From: Haloferax gibbonsii ATCC 33959
GTDB lineage: Archaea > Halobacteriota > Halobacteria > Halobacteriales > Haloferacaceae
Direction of reading: 5' to 3'
Length of the DNA: 64,000 bases
Assembly: GCF_000336775.1 (NCBI RefSeq)
Contig: NZ_AOLJ01000018.1
Coordinates: 163,166 to 227,165 of the forward strand
Both the position numbers and the translations under genes were made by a program. The number at the start of each line of letters is the position of its first letter. Within the stretch, counting starts at the first letter, position 1. Shown here in pieces: positions 41,563 through 49,873 of the stretch. The notes beneath the pieces are model-generated. The model searched no databases. It saw only the letters and a list, made by a program, of their open reading frames with translations, and was not told the DNA's origin.

Positions 41563-43305
41563 TCACTCACCCTTCGAGACGAAGCGGTAGTTGTCCTGGA
41601 ACGTGCCCACGTCGTAGTCGTTGACGGCGTTGCGCCACGCTTCGAGCTTGTTCACGTAGGCGATGTCTATCTGGATGCCGTGTTCGACGAGGTACTCCTC
41701 CAGTTCCCAGACGATTTCCTTCTGTTCTTGTTCGTCTGTCGAGGCCTGTGCCTCGCGGAGCTTCGAGACGTACCACTCGTGACCGTTCGAGAAGTCGCCC
41801 TCGGCGTCCTCGGGCGCGGCGGGGCCGCTCGGCGCGTAGATGTCTTCGAGGTCGTCCGAGGGGTGGTGCCAGTTGTTGTGGTTGTGGTTGTTGTCGGCGT
41901 AGCCGGCGTCGAGCCACGACGTGGCGACCGGAATCGACTGCGCCCAGTCTTCCATCGCGGCGTGCCACGTGTCCGTGCTGTACACCTGATTGAGGAGCGT
42001 GGACTTGTCGACGGCGGTGACGCTGGCTTCGATGCCGATTTTCGACAGTTGGTTCTGGATGACGACGGCCTCGTCTTTGAACCACGAGCCCTTGGTGGCG
42101 ATGATGTCCATCTCGAAGCCGTCGGGGTTGCCCGCGAGTTCGAGTTCCTTCTTGGCCTTCTCGGGGTCGTACATCTGCATCTCCTTGAGCTTCGGCGAAG
42201 TCCAGTCGCTGTCGGGGTACCACGGTCCCTTCTGGACCGCGCCCTGTCCGTAGAAAATCTCGTCGAGGATCTCCTCGCGGTCGATGCCGAACAGCACCGC
42301 GCGGCGGTTGTGCCGGTTGCTCATCGGGTTGCCCTCCGACTCCATGAGGTTCACGTACAGCACCTGGGTGAAGTTGCCGGGGACGGACTCGGTCGTGATG
42401 TCGGGTTGGCCGCTGAGGCTCTCGAAGTCCTTCGGGGGAACCTTGTCCGTCAGGTCGAGTTGGCCGGACCGGAGGTTCGCGAGGCGCGTGGAGTCCTCGC
42501 CGATGAAGTCGAACTTGAACTCGTCGACGGCGGGCGCACCCTCCTTCCAGTAGTCTTCGTTCTTTTCGAGGAGGACGTGACTCCCGCTTTTCCACTCGAC
42601 GAATTTGAACGCGCCGGTGCCCGCGCCGGCGGGGTCCTTCGTGAGGTCGGTCGCGAGGCCGCTCGGCCCCTTCCCGTCCGCGGTGTCGCCGCGGGACCCC
42701 TCGGGAACGATACCCTCCAGGCCGCGCGTGAGCCACCAGTTGAGCGTCCCGAACGGCTGGGAGAGGTTGAGCCGGAGCGTCCGGTCACCGACGATTTCGG
42801 TGTCCTCGACGAACGGCAGGCGGCTCTTGACCGGCGACTTGTTGTCGGGGTTGAGAATCCAGTCGACGGAGTACTTGAAGTCCTCGACGGTGACCTCGTC
42901 GCCGTTGTGGAAGGTGATACCCTCGCGCAGCGTGTACTCGAAGGCCGTCCCACCGTCGACCGGGTCGGGAACCTCGGTCACGAGGCCGGGCTGGAGTTCG
43001 GAGTCGGGCGTCAGTTCGATGACCTCGTCGTAGATGAGGCCGCCGATGGTGCTGGTCGCGGTGTCCGTCCAGAGCGCGGGGTCGAAGTTCCACGGCTCCG
43101 CGGCGAGCGCGACGTTGACGCGGACGGTCTCTCCCGAGTTGCCCGACGAACCGCTGTCGGTGCTCCCGCCGCTCGTCTCGGTTCCGTCGGAACCGCCGGA
43201 ATCGCCGCCGGTACAGCCCGCAAACGCGGTCGCGCCGACCGCGCTCGCGGCCGCAATAAATTGCCGTCTGTCCATGTTTATCTCGGTAATGTTGTCGTCT
43301 GACAT
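41563..43305 (-). CDS. dppA: Peptide-type ABC transporter substrate-binding lipoprotein (DppA-like)
   Basis: 580 residues from the ATG at 43305; an ATG at 43275 (MDRRQF) is an equally good start. A Tat lipoprotein signal (DRRQFIAAASAVGATAFAGC) and a Gly/Ser/Thr linker precede a family 5 binding domain. It has LREGITFHNGDEVTVEDFKYS, TGAFKFVEWKSGSHVLLEKN and NRHNRRAVLFGIDREEIL. It binds the substrate outside and delivers it to DppBC. The two M20 amidohydrolase genes on the other side of the promoter suggest the substrate is a peptide or N-acyl/N-carbamoyl amino acid. Confidence 0.92.
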   Translation of the reverse strand: MSDDNITEINMDRRQFIAAASAVGATAFAGCTGGDSGGSDGTETSGGSTDSGSSGNSGETVRVNVALAAEPWNFDPALWTDTATSTIGGLIYDEVIELTPDSELQPGLVTEVPDPVDGGTAFEYTLREGITFHNGDEVTVEDFKYSVDWILNPDNKSPVKSRLPFVEDTEIVGDRTLRLNLSQPFGTLNWWLTRGLEGIVPEGSRGDTADGKGPSGLATDLTKDPAGAGTGAFKFVEWKSGSHVLLEKNEDYWKEGAPAVDEFKFDFIGEDSTRLANLRSGQLDLTDKVPPKDFESLSGQPDITTESVPGNFTQVLYVNLMESEGNPMSNRHNRRAVLFGIDREEILDEIFYGQGAVQKGPWYPDSDWTSPKLKEMQMYDPEKAKKELELAGNPDGFEMDIIATKGSWFKDEAVVIQNQLSKIGIEASVTAVDKSTLLNQVYSTDTWHAAMEDWAQSIPVATSWLDAGYADNNHNHNNWHHPSDDLEDIYAPSGPAAPEDAEGDFSNGHEWYVSKLREAQASTDEQEQKEIVWELEEYLVEHGIQIDIAYVNKLEAWRNAVNDYDVGTFQDNYRFVSKGE

Positions 43306-43491
43306 TGTTTCTCGGAGCTACGTACACACCCTTGTAGCGGTACGCGTGATACCTTAGCTCATGAAACACCGTTATTTATATCTTTGGCAACCCCTCACAA
43401 ACTTGGTACTATCTCGCAATGGGGTTCCGGGCGCGTTCGTTGTGCTACCGCTTCCCAAACAGTTTAACGGGGTGGTTGCAATGTCGGCTTC

Positions 43492-44754
43492 ATGGCGTAC
43501 GCCAGCACGCTCTCCCTGCGAGAGTTACGACAGGACCTTCACGCCCACCCCGAGTCCGGGTGGAAGGAGTTCCGCACGACAGCCCTCATCGCCGCCGCGC
43601 TCGACGACCGCGAGTTCACACTCCACCTCGGCTCGGACGCAGTCGCCGAAGACGAGCGACTCGGCGTCCCCGACGACGACGCGGTCGCGGCCGCAATCGA
43701 ACGCGCACGCGAGGAAGGCGCACCCGAGGCCTACCTAGAACGGATGGGCGGTATCACGGGGCTCGTCGCCGAGAAGACCTTCGGCGACGGGCCGACCGTC
43801 GGCGTCCGCGTCGACATGGACGCCCTCGAACGCACCGAGTCGAGCGACGAGGCGCACCGCCCCGCGAAACTGGGCTTCGCGAGCACGCACCCCAACGAGA
43901 TGCACGCGTGCGGCCACGACGGTCACACCGCCATCGGCCTCGGCATCGCCCGCGACATCGACGACGACGGCGGGTTCGACGGTACGCTTCGGCTGTTCTT
44001 CCAGCCGGCGGAGGAGGGCGGCCGCGGCGGCAAGCCGATGAGCGAGACCGACCTGCTCGCGGACATCGATTACTTCCTCGCGCTCCACCTCGGTCTCGGC
44101 AACCCCACGGGGACCGTCATCGCCGCCTACGAGAACCCGCTTTCGAACGCGAAACTCGACGCGACCTTCGAGGGCGCGCCGAGCCACGCGGGCAACGCGC
44201 CCAACGAGGGGCGCAACGCGCTCCACGCGGCGACCGCAGCGGTCCAGAATCTCTACGGGATTCCGCGCCACGCCGACGGTGCGACCCGCATCAACGTCGG
44301 GAAGTTCGAGTCCCCCAACCCGCAGAACATCATCGCAGAAGAGGCGCGTCTCCGCGTCGAGGTCCGCGGCAGGACCGCCGAACTCAACGACTACATGCTG
44401 GAAAAGGCCCGCCGCGTGCTCGACCACGCCGCGGGCATGCACGACGTGTCGGTCGAGACGGGACTGTACGGGAAGACGTCGACGTTCACGGCCGACGACG
44501 AGATGGTCGAGGCCGTCCTCGCGTCGGCGGCCGACCTCGACGACGTGACCGAGACGGTCCCGCGACTCGACATCGGCGGCAGCGAGGACGCCTCCTACCT
44601 CATCCGGCGCGTGCAGGACCACGGCGGGAAGGCGACCTACGTCGGTATCGGCGCGAGCAACGAGTTCGGCCACCACACCTCGCGGTTCGACATCGACGAA
44701 GACGCCCTCGACGTCGGCGTCGACGTGGTGTGTCAGACGATTCGAACGCTCTAA
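43492..44754 (+). CDS. M20 metallo-amidohydrolase, AbgA-like
   Basis: 420 residues. The start region LRELRQDLHAHPESGWKEF is family-typical. Metal and catalytic motifs: GVRVDMDAL, EMHACGHDGHTAIGL, FQPAEEGGRGG, then FEGAPSHAGNAPNEGRNAL in the lid domain and EFGHHTSRFDIDE at the end. The ITGLVAEKTFGDGPTVG spacing and long insertion before it resemble AbgA (p-aminobenzoyl-glutamate hydrolase subunit). It hydrolyses an amide bond of an N-acyl amino acid in the cytoplasm. It is divergent from the dpp operon (186 bases) and followed by a second M20 enzyme. Confidence 0.88.
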   Translation: MAYASTLSLRELRQDLHAHPESGWKEFRTTALIAAALDDREFTLHLGSDAVAEDERLGVPDDDAVAAAIERAREEGAPEAYLERMGGITGLVAEKTFGDGPTVGVRVDMDALERTESSDEAHRPAKLGFASTHPNEMHACGHDGHTAIGLGIARDIDDDGGFDGTLRLFFQPAEEGGRGGKPMSETDLLADIDYFLALHLGLGNPTGTVIAAYENPLSNAKLDATFEGAPSHAGNAPNEGRNALHAATAAVQNLYGIPRHADGATRINVGKFESPNPQNIIAEEARLRVEVRGRTAELNDYMLEKARRVLDHAAGMHDVSVETGLYGKTSTFTADDEMVEAVLASAADLDDVTETVPRLDIGGSEDASYLIRRVQDHGGKATYVGIGASNEFGHHTSRFDIDEDALDVGVDVVCQTIRTL

Positions 44755-44883
44755 CGCGGCGACTCGACCCGGCTGTCCGACCCCGACCAGCCGCGCGTCC
44801 CGGCCGTCGTCGCCGCCGCCGACCCGTAGAATCTGCCACGAACGCACACAATTATTAGCTATCGTTTGCGAGTTGAGTCGCAC

Positions 44884-46140
44884 ATGCAGGCCTCCCAGCA
44901 GCGACTCCGCGAGGACATCGAAGCGAACGCCCGCTTCGGCGACATCGACGCGCCGGCGGGACGCGGCCGAACCGTCCTGACCGGAAGCGACGCCGACCGA
45001 CGCGCTCGCGAATATTTCGTCGAGCGGCTGCGCGACGCCGGCCTCTCGGTCCGCATCGACGCCGTGGGCAACGTCGCCGGGCGGTGGGTCCCCGAGGGAG
45101 CCGACCCCGACGCGGCCCCCGTCGCCGCCGGGAGTCACCTCGATTCGGTCCCCGAGGGTGGCATCTTCGACGGCCCGCTCGGCGTCTACGCGGCGCTCGA
45201 AGCGGTCCGAACGCTCCAAGAACGAGACGCCGACGTGAGCCTCGACCGCCCAATCGACGTCGTCTCGTTCACCGAAGAGGAGGGCGCGCGCTTCTCGCAC
45301 GGCCTGCTCGGGTCGTCGGTGGCAACGGGGGCGCGAGACGCCCACGACGCGCTCGCGTTCCGCGACGCCGACGGCACGACGCTCGCAGCGCACCTCGACG
45401 CCATCGGCTTCCGCGGAACCGACACCATCGCGGCCGCGGAGTGGGACGCGTGGGCCGAACTCCACATCGAACAGGGGACGCTCCTGGAGTCCGCGGGGGC
45501 GTCGGTCGGCGTCGTCGACGCCATCACCGGTATCACGACCTGCGCGGCCGACATCGTCGGCGAGGCAGACCACGCCGGCGCGACGCCGATGGACGAGCGC
45601 CGCGACGCGCTGGTCGCCGCCAGCGAGTTCGTCGTCGACTTCCGGGCCGCGGCCGACGACGTGGCGCAGAACCAGAGCGCCACCGCCGTGGGAACCGTCG
45701 GCCAGTTCGACGTGACCCCGAACGCGCGCAACATCGTCCCCGGTGAGGTCACGCTGCAGATGGACATCCGCGACGTGAACTACCGGGCGATGAACGCCAT
45801 CGCGGAGCGAGCGGACGCCGCGCTCGCGCGCCTCGAAACCACCCACCCGGTCGAGACGAGCTTCGACCGCTACCGCGACCAGCGCCCGAGTCGGATGGCC
45901 GACGACTGCGTCGACGCCGCATTCGCCGCCGCCGCGGCCGAGGATATCGACGCCCAACGGATGCATTCCGCGGCGATGCACGATACTGCAAATGTTGCCA
46001 CCGTCACCGATGCCGTGCTCCTGTTCGCACCGTCGGCGGACGGCCTCTCGCACAACCCGCGCGAATGGACCGACTGGGCCGACTGTGCGACCGCAGCGTC
46101 GGTTCTCGCGGGGACGCTCGCTCGCCTCGCCGCCGCGTGA
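44884..46140 (+). CDS. M20 Zn-dependent hydrolase, N-carbamoyl-L-amino acid hydrolase/allantoate amidohydrolase type
   Basis: 418 residues from the ATG at 44884; six in-frame residues upstream are unlikely. Family blocks: GSHLDSVPEGGIFDGPLG, SFTEEEGARFSHGLLGS, ELHIEQGTLLE, TPMDERRDALVAASEFV and MHSAAMHDTANVA near the end. Relatives cleave N-carbamoyl amino acids, allantoate or ureidoglycine with two metal ions. It is 129 bases after the AbgA-like gene on the same strand and behind a TATA-like ATTATT run. Exact substrate is not assignable. Confidence 0.9.
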   Translation: MQASQQRLREDIEANARFGDIDAPAGRGRTVLTGSDADRRAREYFVERLRDAGLSVRIDAVGNVAGRWVPEGADPDAAPVAAGSHLDSVPEGGIFDGPLGVYAALEAVRTLQERDADVSLDRPIDVVSFTEEEGARFSHGLLGSSVATGARDAHDALAFRDADGTTLAAHLDAIGFRGTDTIAAAEWDAWAELHIEQGTLLESAGASVGVVDAITGITTCAADIVGEADHAGATPMDERRDALVAASEFVVDFRAAADDVAQNQSATAVGTVGQFDVTPNARNIVPGEVTLQMDIRDVNYRAMNAIAERADAALARLETTHPVETSFDRYRDQRPSRMADDCVDAAFAAAAAEDIDAQRMHSAAMHDTANVATVTDAVLLFAPSADGLSHNPREWTDWADCATAASVLAGTLARLAAA

Positions 46141-46781
46141 GTCGTTGCCTGAGCCGTCGCCGACGACCCACCCCTCTCTGCCACTCCGTCTTCGCGTTCC
46201 GATAGTTTAGCGCTCTACTCGCGTCTTTGCCGCCGTTTCGTCCCGACCGCATCGCCAATCTCGCTATGTGACACGCACCCGGCATGCTCACCCAACGGCG
46301 TCGTCTCGGTCGCGTTCCGGGAGCGTCGGACGCGCTCCGCCGGAGATGTCGGATTCCCGCTTGGAGTGGTCTCGGGTCGCTCGGGTTCTCGTCCAGCGAG
46401 CCACGGACCACGATAGCCGAAATCACTCGTGGACAACTCTGTACCGCTGCTTTGCCGTCAAATACAACGACTATCGGAGTCGCAGGCGACGTATCTCTCG
46501 GTACCGAAGTCAACAAGCGGAAACACCGGGAGTACGACGATTCTACGCATCTGACAGGCAGGGATCGCGGGCAGTGGCCGTCGCCTCCGGTGTGTCTCGG
46601 GGGATGCGCACATCCGCGCTCGCGCTGGGCGAGGGGGTGGACGACTCCGGCTTCGAGTCGGGGTTGACAATTATCGAGCGAAACCGCCTTCGAGCCCCTG
46701 TCTCGACACCGATTTTGCCCAACACGTTTCGATTGCAAGATATTCGGAACAGCTATGACACCCGATAGACGTTCTCGTAGC
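46141..46781. other. Non-coding region between the M20 hydrolase and IclR genes
   Basis: 641 bases of mixed composition. Several open frames cross it on both strands, but they are Arg- and Ser-rich and match no family I know. I see no tRNA, long repeat or transposase remnant. The last 60 bases hold the IclR promoter (AT-rich, 46725-46745). Confidence 0.4.
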
Positions 46782-47600
46782 ATGCCCGAGAACCCCAACA
46801 CCGATGCGCCGTCGCGGACCCTCAGCACGGTGGACACGGCGGTCAGCGTCGTCAGGGCGCTCGAGGAGTTGAACGGGGCGCGCGTCGCCGAGTTGGTCGA
46901 TTACCTCGACCTCTCGAAGTCCACGGTGTACAACCACCTCGCGACCCTGCGGAAGAACAACCTCGTCGCCAAGGACGGCGACAGCTACCATCTCAGCCTC
47001 CAGTTCCTGCTTCTGGGCGAGTACGTGCGCAACCAGCAGATACTCTACCAAGTCGGCAAGGAGGAAGTCGAGGCGCTCGCGGAGAAGACCGGCGAGTACG
47101 CCCACCTCTCGACCGAACAGCACGGCCTGCGAATCAGCCTGCTCAAGGTTCGCGGCGAGCGCGCGGTCGGCAGCCAGTACCAGCGCTCGAAGATTCAGCG
47201 CCCGGACAACCTCCACGCGTCGTCGACCGGGAAGGCCATCCTCGCGTTCCTCCCGCGCAGTCGGGTGGCGGAAATCGTCGACCAACACGGCCTGCCGGCG
47301 AAGACCGAGGCGACGATCACCGACCGCGACGCGCTGTTCGACGAGCTCGACGCCATCCGCGAGCGGGGGTACGCCTGCAACGACGAGGAGGAAATCGAAG
47401 GCCTCCGCGCCGTCGGCGCACCGATTCGAGACCGAAACGGCACCGTCCTCGGCGCGCTGAGCGTCTCCGGGCCGACGAGCCGAATCAAGGGCGAGCAGTT
47501 CCGCGACACCATCCCCGAGATGGTCACGAGCACTGCCAACATCATCGAAGTGAACATGAACATGGCGGCGCGGAGTTCGAACGCCGGGCGCTTCGACTGA
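46782..47600 (+). CDS. IclR-family regulator of the peptide/amidohydrolase module
   Basis: 272 residues from the ATG at 46782; the in-frame ATG at 46755 adds a basic segment unlike family starts. Winged helix: ARVAELVDYLDLSKSTVYNHLATLRKNNL. Effector domain: LHASSTGKAILAFL, RGYACNDEEEIEGLRAVGAPI, ALSVSGPTSRIKG. It lies downstream of the two M20 hydrolase genes and so probably regulates them and the divergent dpp operon, sensing an amino-acid derivative. Position is the only evidence for its targets. Confidence 0.9.
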   Translation: MPENPNTDAPSRTLSTVDTAVSVVRALEELNGARVAELVDYLDLSKSTVYNHLATLRKNNLVAKDGDSYHLSLQFLLLGEYVRNQQILYQVGKEEVEALAEKTGEYAHLSTEQHGLRISLLKVRGERAVGSQYQRSKIQRPDNLHASSTGKAILAFLPRSRVAEIVDQHGLPAKTEATITDRDALFDELDAIRERGYACNDEEEIEGLRAVGAPIRDRNGTVLGALSVSGPTSRIKGEQFRDTIPEMVTSTANIIEVNMNMAARSSNAGRFD

Positions 47601-47779
47601 ACCGCCCGCCCCCCGACAGCCATGACACAGATATGCCCGTAATCTTTTGCGACATCTCATCCGGGTTCGGATGCGGTGTCCGGTCGAGCAGTTCGGCGTT
47701 CTGACCGTTCTCCCGACCGTTTCACCGGGGCCGTCCCGCAGCCGTCGTCGGCCGCTCGAAGCCAGCGAGCGCTGGCCCG

Positions 47780-48877
47780 TCAGTCCCGTCTCTCGTGGGT
47801 GAACGGTGTCTCTCCGATGTCGATACGCTCCAAGGTGATCGTCCGTATCTCCATGTCTTCGAAGACAGCACCCCACCCGCCAACGACGGCCGTTTCGTCG
47901 CCCGTGTCGAGTGTGAGGTTCTTGTACGCCCCAAGGTCGGACAGCGCCAGCCGTGACGGCGGTCGCTCGTCTCCGTAGAACGAGATGTCGGCGACGCTCC
48001 CTTCGACAGCCGTCTCTCCGCCATCCGCAAGGTCGACGCCTTCGACGGTGACCCCGAGTTCGAACCCGCGTTCCCAAAGCGGGACGATATCCCGAATGAA
48101 CTCCTCGATGGTGACGTAGGTGTACTGGTCTTCGGCGTCGAGGTAGACGGTCGGGTACAGGTTCCACAGACAGGTGAGGAAGAACCAGTGAAAGACAAAC
48201 GGCAGGATGCGGTCGTAGACGAGGACGCCGTAGTCTTCGTCGGAGCGCGTGTTCGGTCCGAAACACGTCCGGTTTCGGTCGATAACGACGAGGTACGGTC
48301 CCGGAATGGTACACACACGAAGTTCCGAGAGCACCCCACTCGGGTCGAACGCCGCGGGTGGTTCATCGTCCTGGTCGATGTAGACGGCCGCACGGACGAC
48401 GACACCTCGGTCGCGGGCCTCTCGAAGCGCCGGAGAAAGCGACTGGAGTTGTTCGAACGACCCGGCGACCTCCACGACGGTTTCTGCGTCGTCGATGAGG
48501 TCCTGTGCGTTCTCGACTGCTGTCTCGACACGCTTGGTGACGCCGACTCTCGCGTCCATCCGCTCGGGAGTTCGGTACCGCTCGCGGACCGCTTCGGCGG
48601 CATCGTGGAGGAGTTCACCCCTGGACTCTAGGTCCGCCATCGCCGCCTCCGGGTCACACGGTTGCACGTACAGTTTCTCTCGTTCGATCGTTTCGACGTA
48701 CCCCTTCGATTCGAGGCTCCGGAGAACGTCGTACACTTGCGAGACGGGGACGGCGCTCTCACGACCCACCTCGATAGCAGGCGAGACGCCCATCTCGAGG
48801 AGTGTGAGATAGGCGTCGGCTTGGTACGACGTGAGGTCCGCGTACTCGAGTGCGTTCGTCAGCGTTTCGCGGTCCAT
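47780..48877 (-). CDS. trmB: TrmB-family sugar-responsive transcriptional regulator
   Basis: 365 residues from the ATG at 48877 (MDRETLTNALEYADLTSYQADAYL); a longer frame to 49030 does not align with family starts. The N-terminal winged helix is about 10-85 with SAVPVSQVYDVLRSLESKGYVE. A coiled segment (GELLHDAAEAVRERY) and a phospholipase-D-like middle part (about 110-230) follow. The C-terminal sugar-binding TrmB domain has TVYLDAEDQYTYVTIEEFIRDIVPL. TrmB proteins control sugar uptake and glycolytic genes according to bound sugar. Here the neighbours are a beta-glucosidase and an Opp-type ABC transporter, probable targets. Confidence 0.88.
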   Translation of the reverse strand: MDRETLTNALEYADLTSYQADAYLTLLEMGVSPAIEVGRESAVPVSQVYDVLRSLESKGYVETIEREKLYVQPCDPEAAMADLESRGELLHDAAEAVRERYRTPERMDARVGVTKRVETAVENAQDLIDDAETVVEVAGSFEQLQSLSPALREARDRGVVVRAAVYIDQDDEPPAAFDPSGVLSELRVCTIPGPYLVVIDRNRTCFGPNTRSDEDYGVLVYDRILPFVFHWFFLTCLWNLYPTVYLDAEDQYTYVTIEEFIRDIVPLWERGFELGVTVEGVDLADGGETAVEGSVADISFYGDERPPSRLALSDLGAYKNLTLDTGDETAVVGGWGAVFEDMEIRTITLERIDIGETPFTHERRD

Positions 48878-49873
48878 ACCCGCACCCACACAATCGTTCA
48901 CCATGAATACTTCGTTGATGTCCGGCCCTGGTTCCGGGAGCCGTTTGCGTTCGACCAGTACGTGGTAAACCGCCTGTGCGGGGGAGTTCGACCGCTTCGA
49001 AACGACTGCCGTCGCTCGCGAACGATTCACCGTGCGGGTTCCATCAGAGATGGTTACTTTCTTGTCAGCAATTCGGGTGTCGTTGGTGGGCGATATACTA
49101 CCCTCGGGAGGCCGTCTGAGACACCGCCACCGAGATCACGACTCACCCAGAGCCAGTCGAATATGTGGTGCCTGTCTCGAGGCACGATTCAACTGCTGAA
49201 TGGCTGTCCGAGTCTCCGTTGGGGAACGTCGCGAACGGCGGGCACACCAAGTCATTACGGGCCTAAGTCTGTAATAGATATCCCGGCTACGACCCAGATA
49301 TACTCTAGGATATGATAGCTGAGCCGGCGACACGGCTTCGTGCCCCTACCGAGGAGCGAACCAATTCGGACGCCATTCCCAGATACGCCGTTAGAAGCCG
49401 TCAATCAGGCGTTTGGAATGTCGGCGTACTTATTTTTCAGCGCCCTATACAGAAAATTTGCTTGTGTCTGCTTCCTTAGTATTCTAGTCTATCCGAATCA
49501 GAAACACGGGCATCATGCCCTTTAAAGCCGGTTTCAAGGGCATAATCTCTTTCAGTAAACTTACGCTACTCTGAGTTGTTTTCTCAATCTTTCACTGAAA
49601 TGTCCTGATATTCTGAATATGTGTGTTTCATGTGGCCGAATGCCAGACGATGGGTTCCCGTAGGATACCGAACGACGGCCCGAAAGGTCGTCCATGAGAG
49701 CCTCACGAAACGCGGGCGACGGCTCAACAGGAGGCAGTTCCGTGTCTGTTCTCGCCGCGGCGTCGAGAGGGGGACACGTAGTGGCGGCGCTCTCTCCACG
49801 AAGAACCGCCAGGAAAAATATCGCCGCCGAAAACCTCGCTCGGAACGGGTTACACAGTCCGCGACGAGGCCGG
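48878..49873. other. Large non-coding region with a palindromic GGGCAT element
   Basis: 996 bases between trmB and the 3' end of the beta-glucosidase gene, unusually long for this genome. No frame looks genuine. It contains GGGCAT-C-ATGCCC (49508-49520). The right half of that extends into ATGCCCTT (49515-49522), which pairs with AAGGGCAT (49536-49543). The stretch 49400-49620 is AT-rich. It may be the footprint of a lost mobile element or an unrecognised RNA. Confidence 0.4.
49508..49543. repeat. Nested palindromes sharing the GGGCAT half-site
   Basis: Three half-sites in 36 bases: GGGCAT, ATGCCCTT, AAGGGCAT. They can fold as one of two competing hairpins, a 6-base stem with a 1-base centre or an 8-base stem with a 13-base loop. 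No gene overlaps. Confidence 0.55.

Noticed and set aside
46268..46768. Open frames of 120-166 residues in the gap before the IclR gene
   Set aside because: Ser/Arg-rich, no motif, several frames open at once as expected from GC-rich non-coding DNA.
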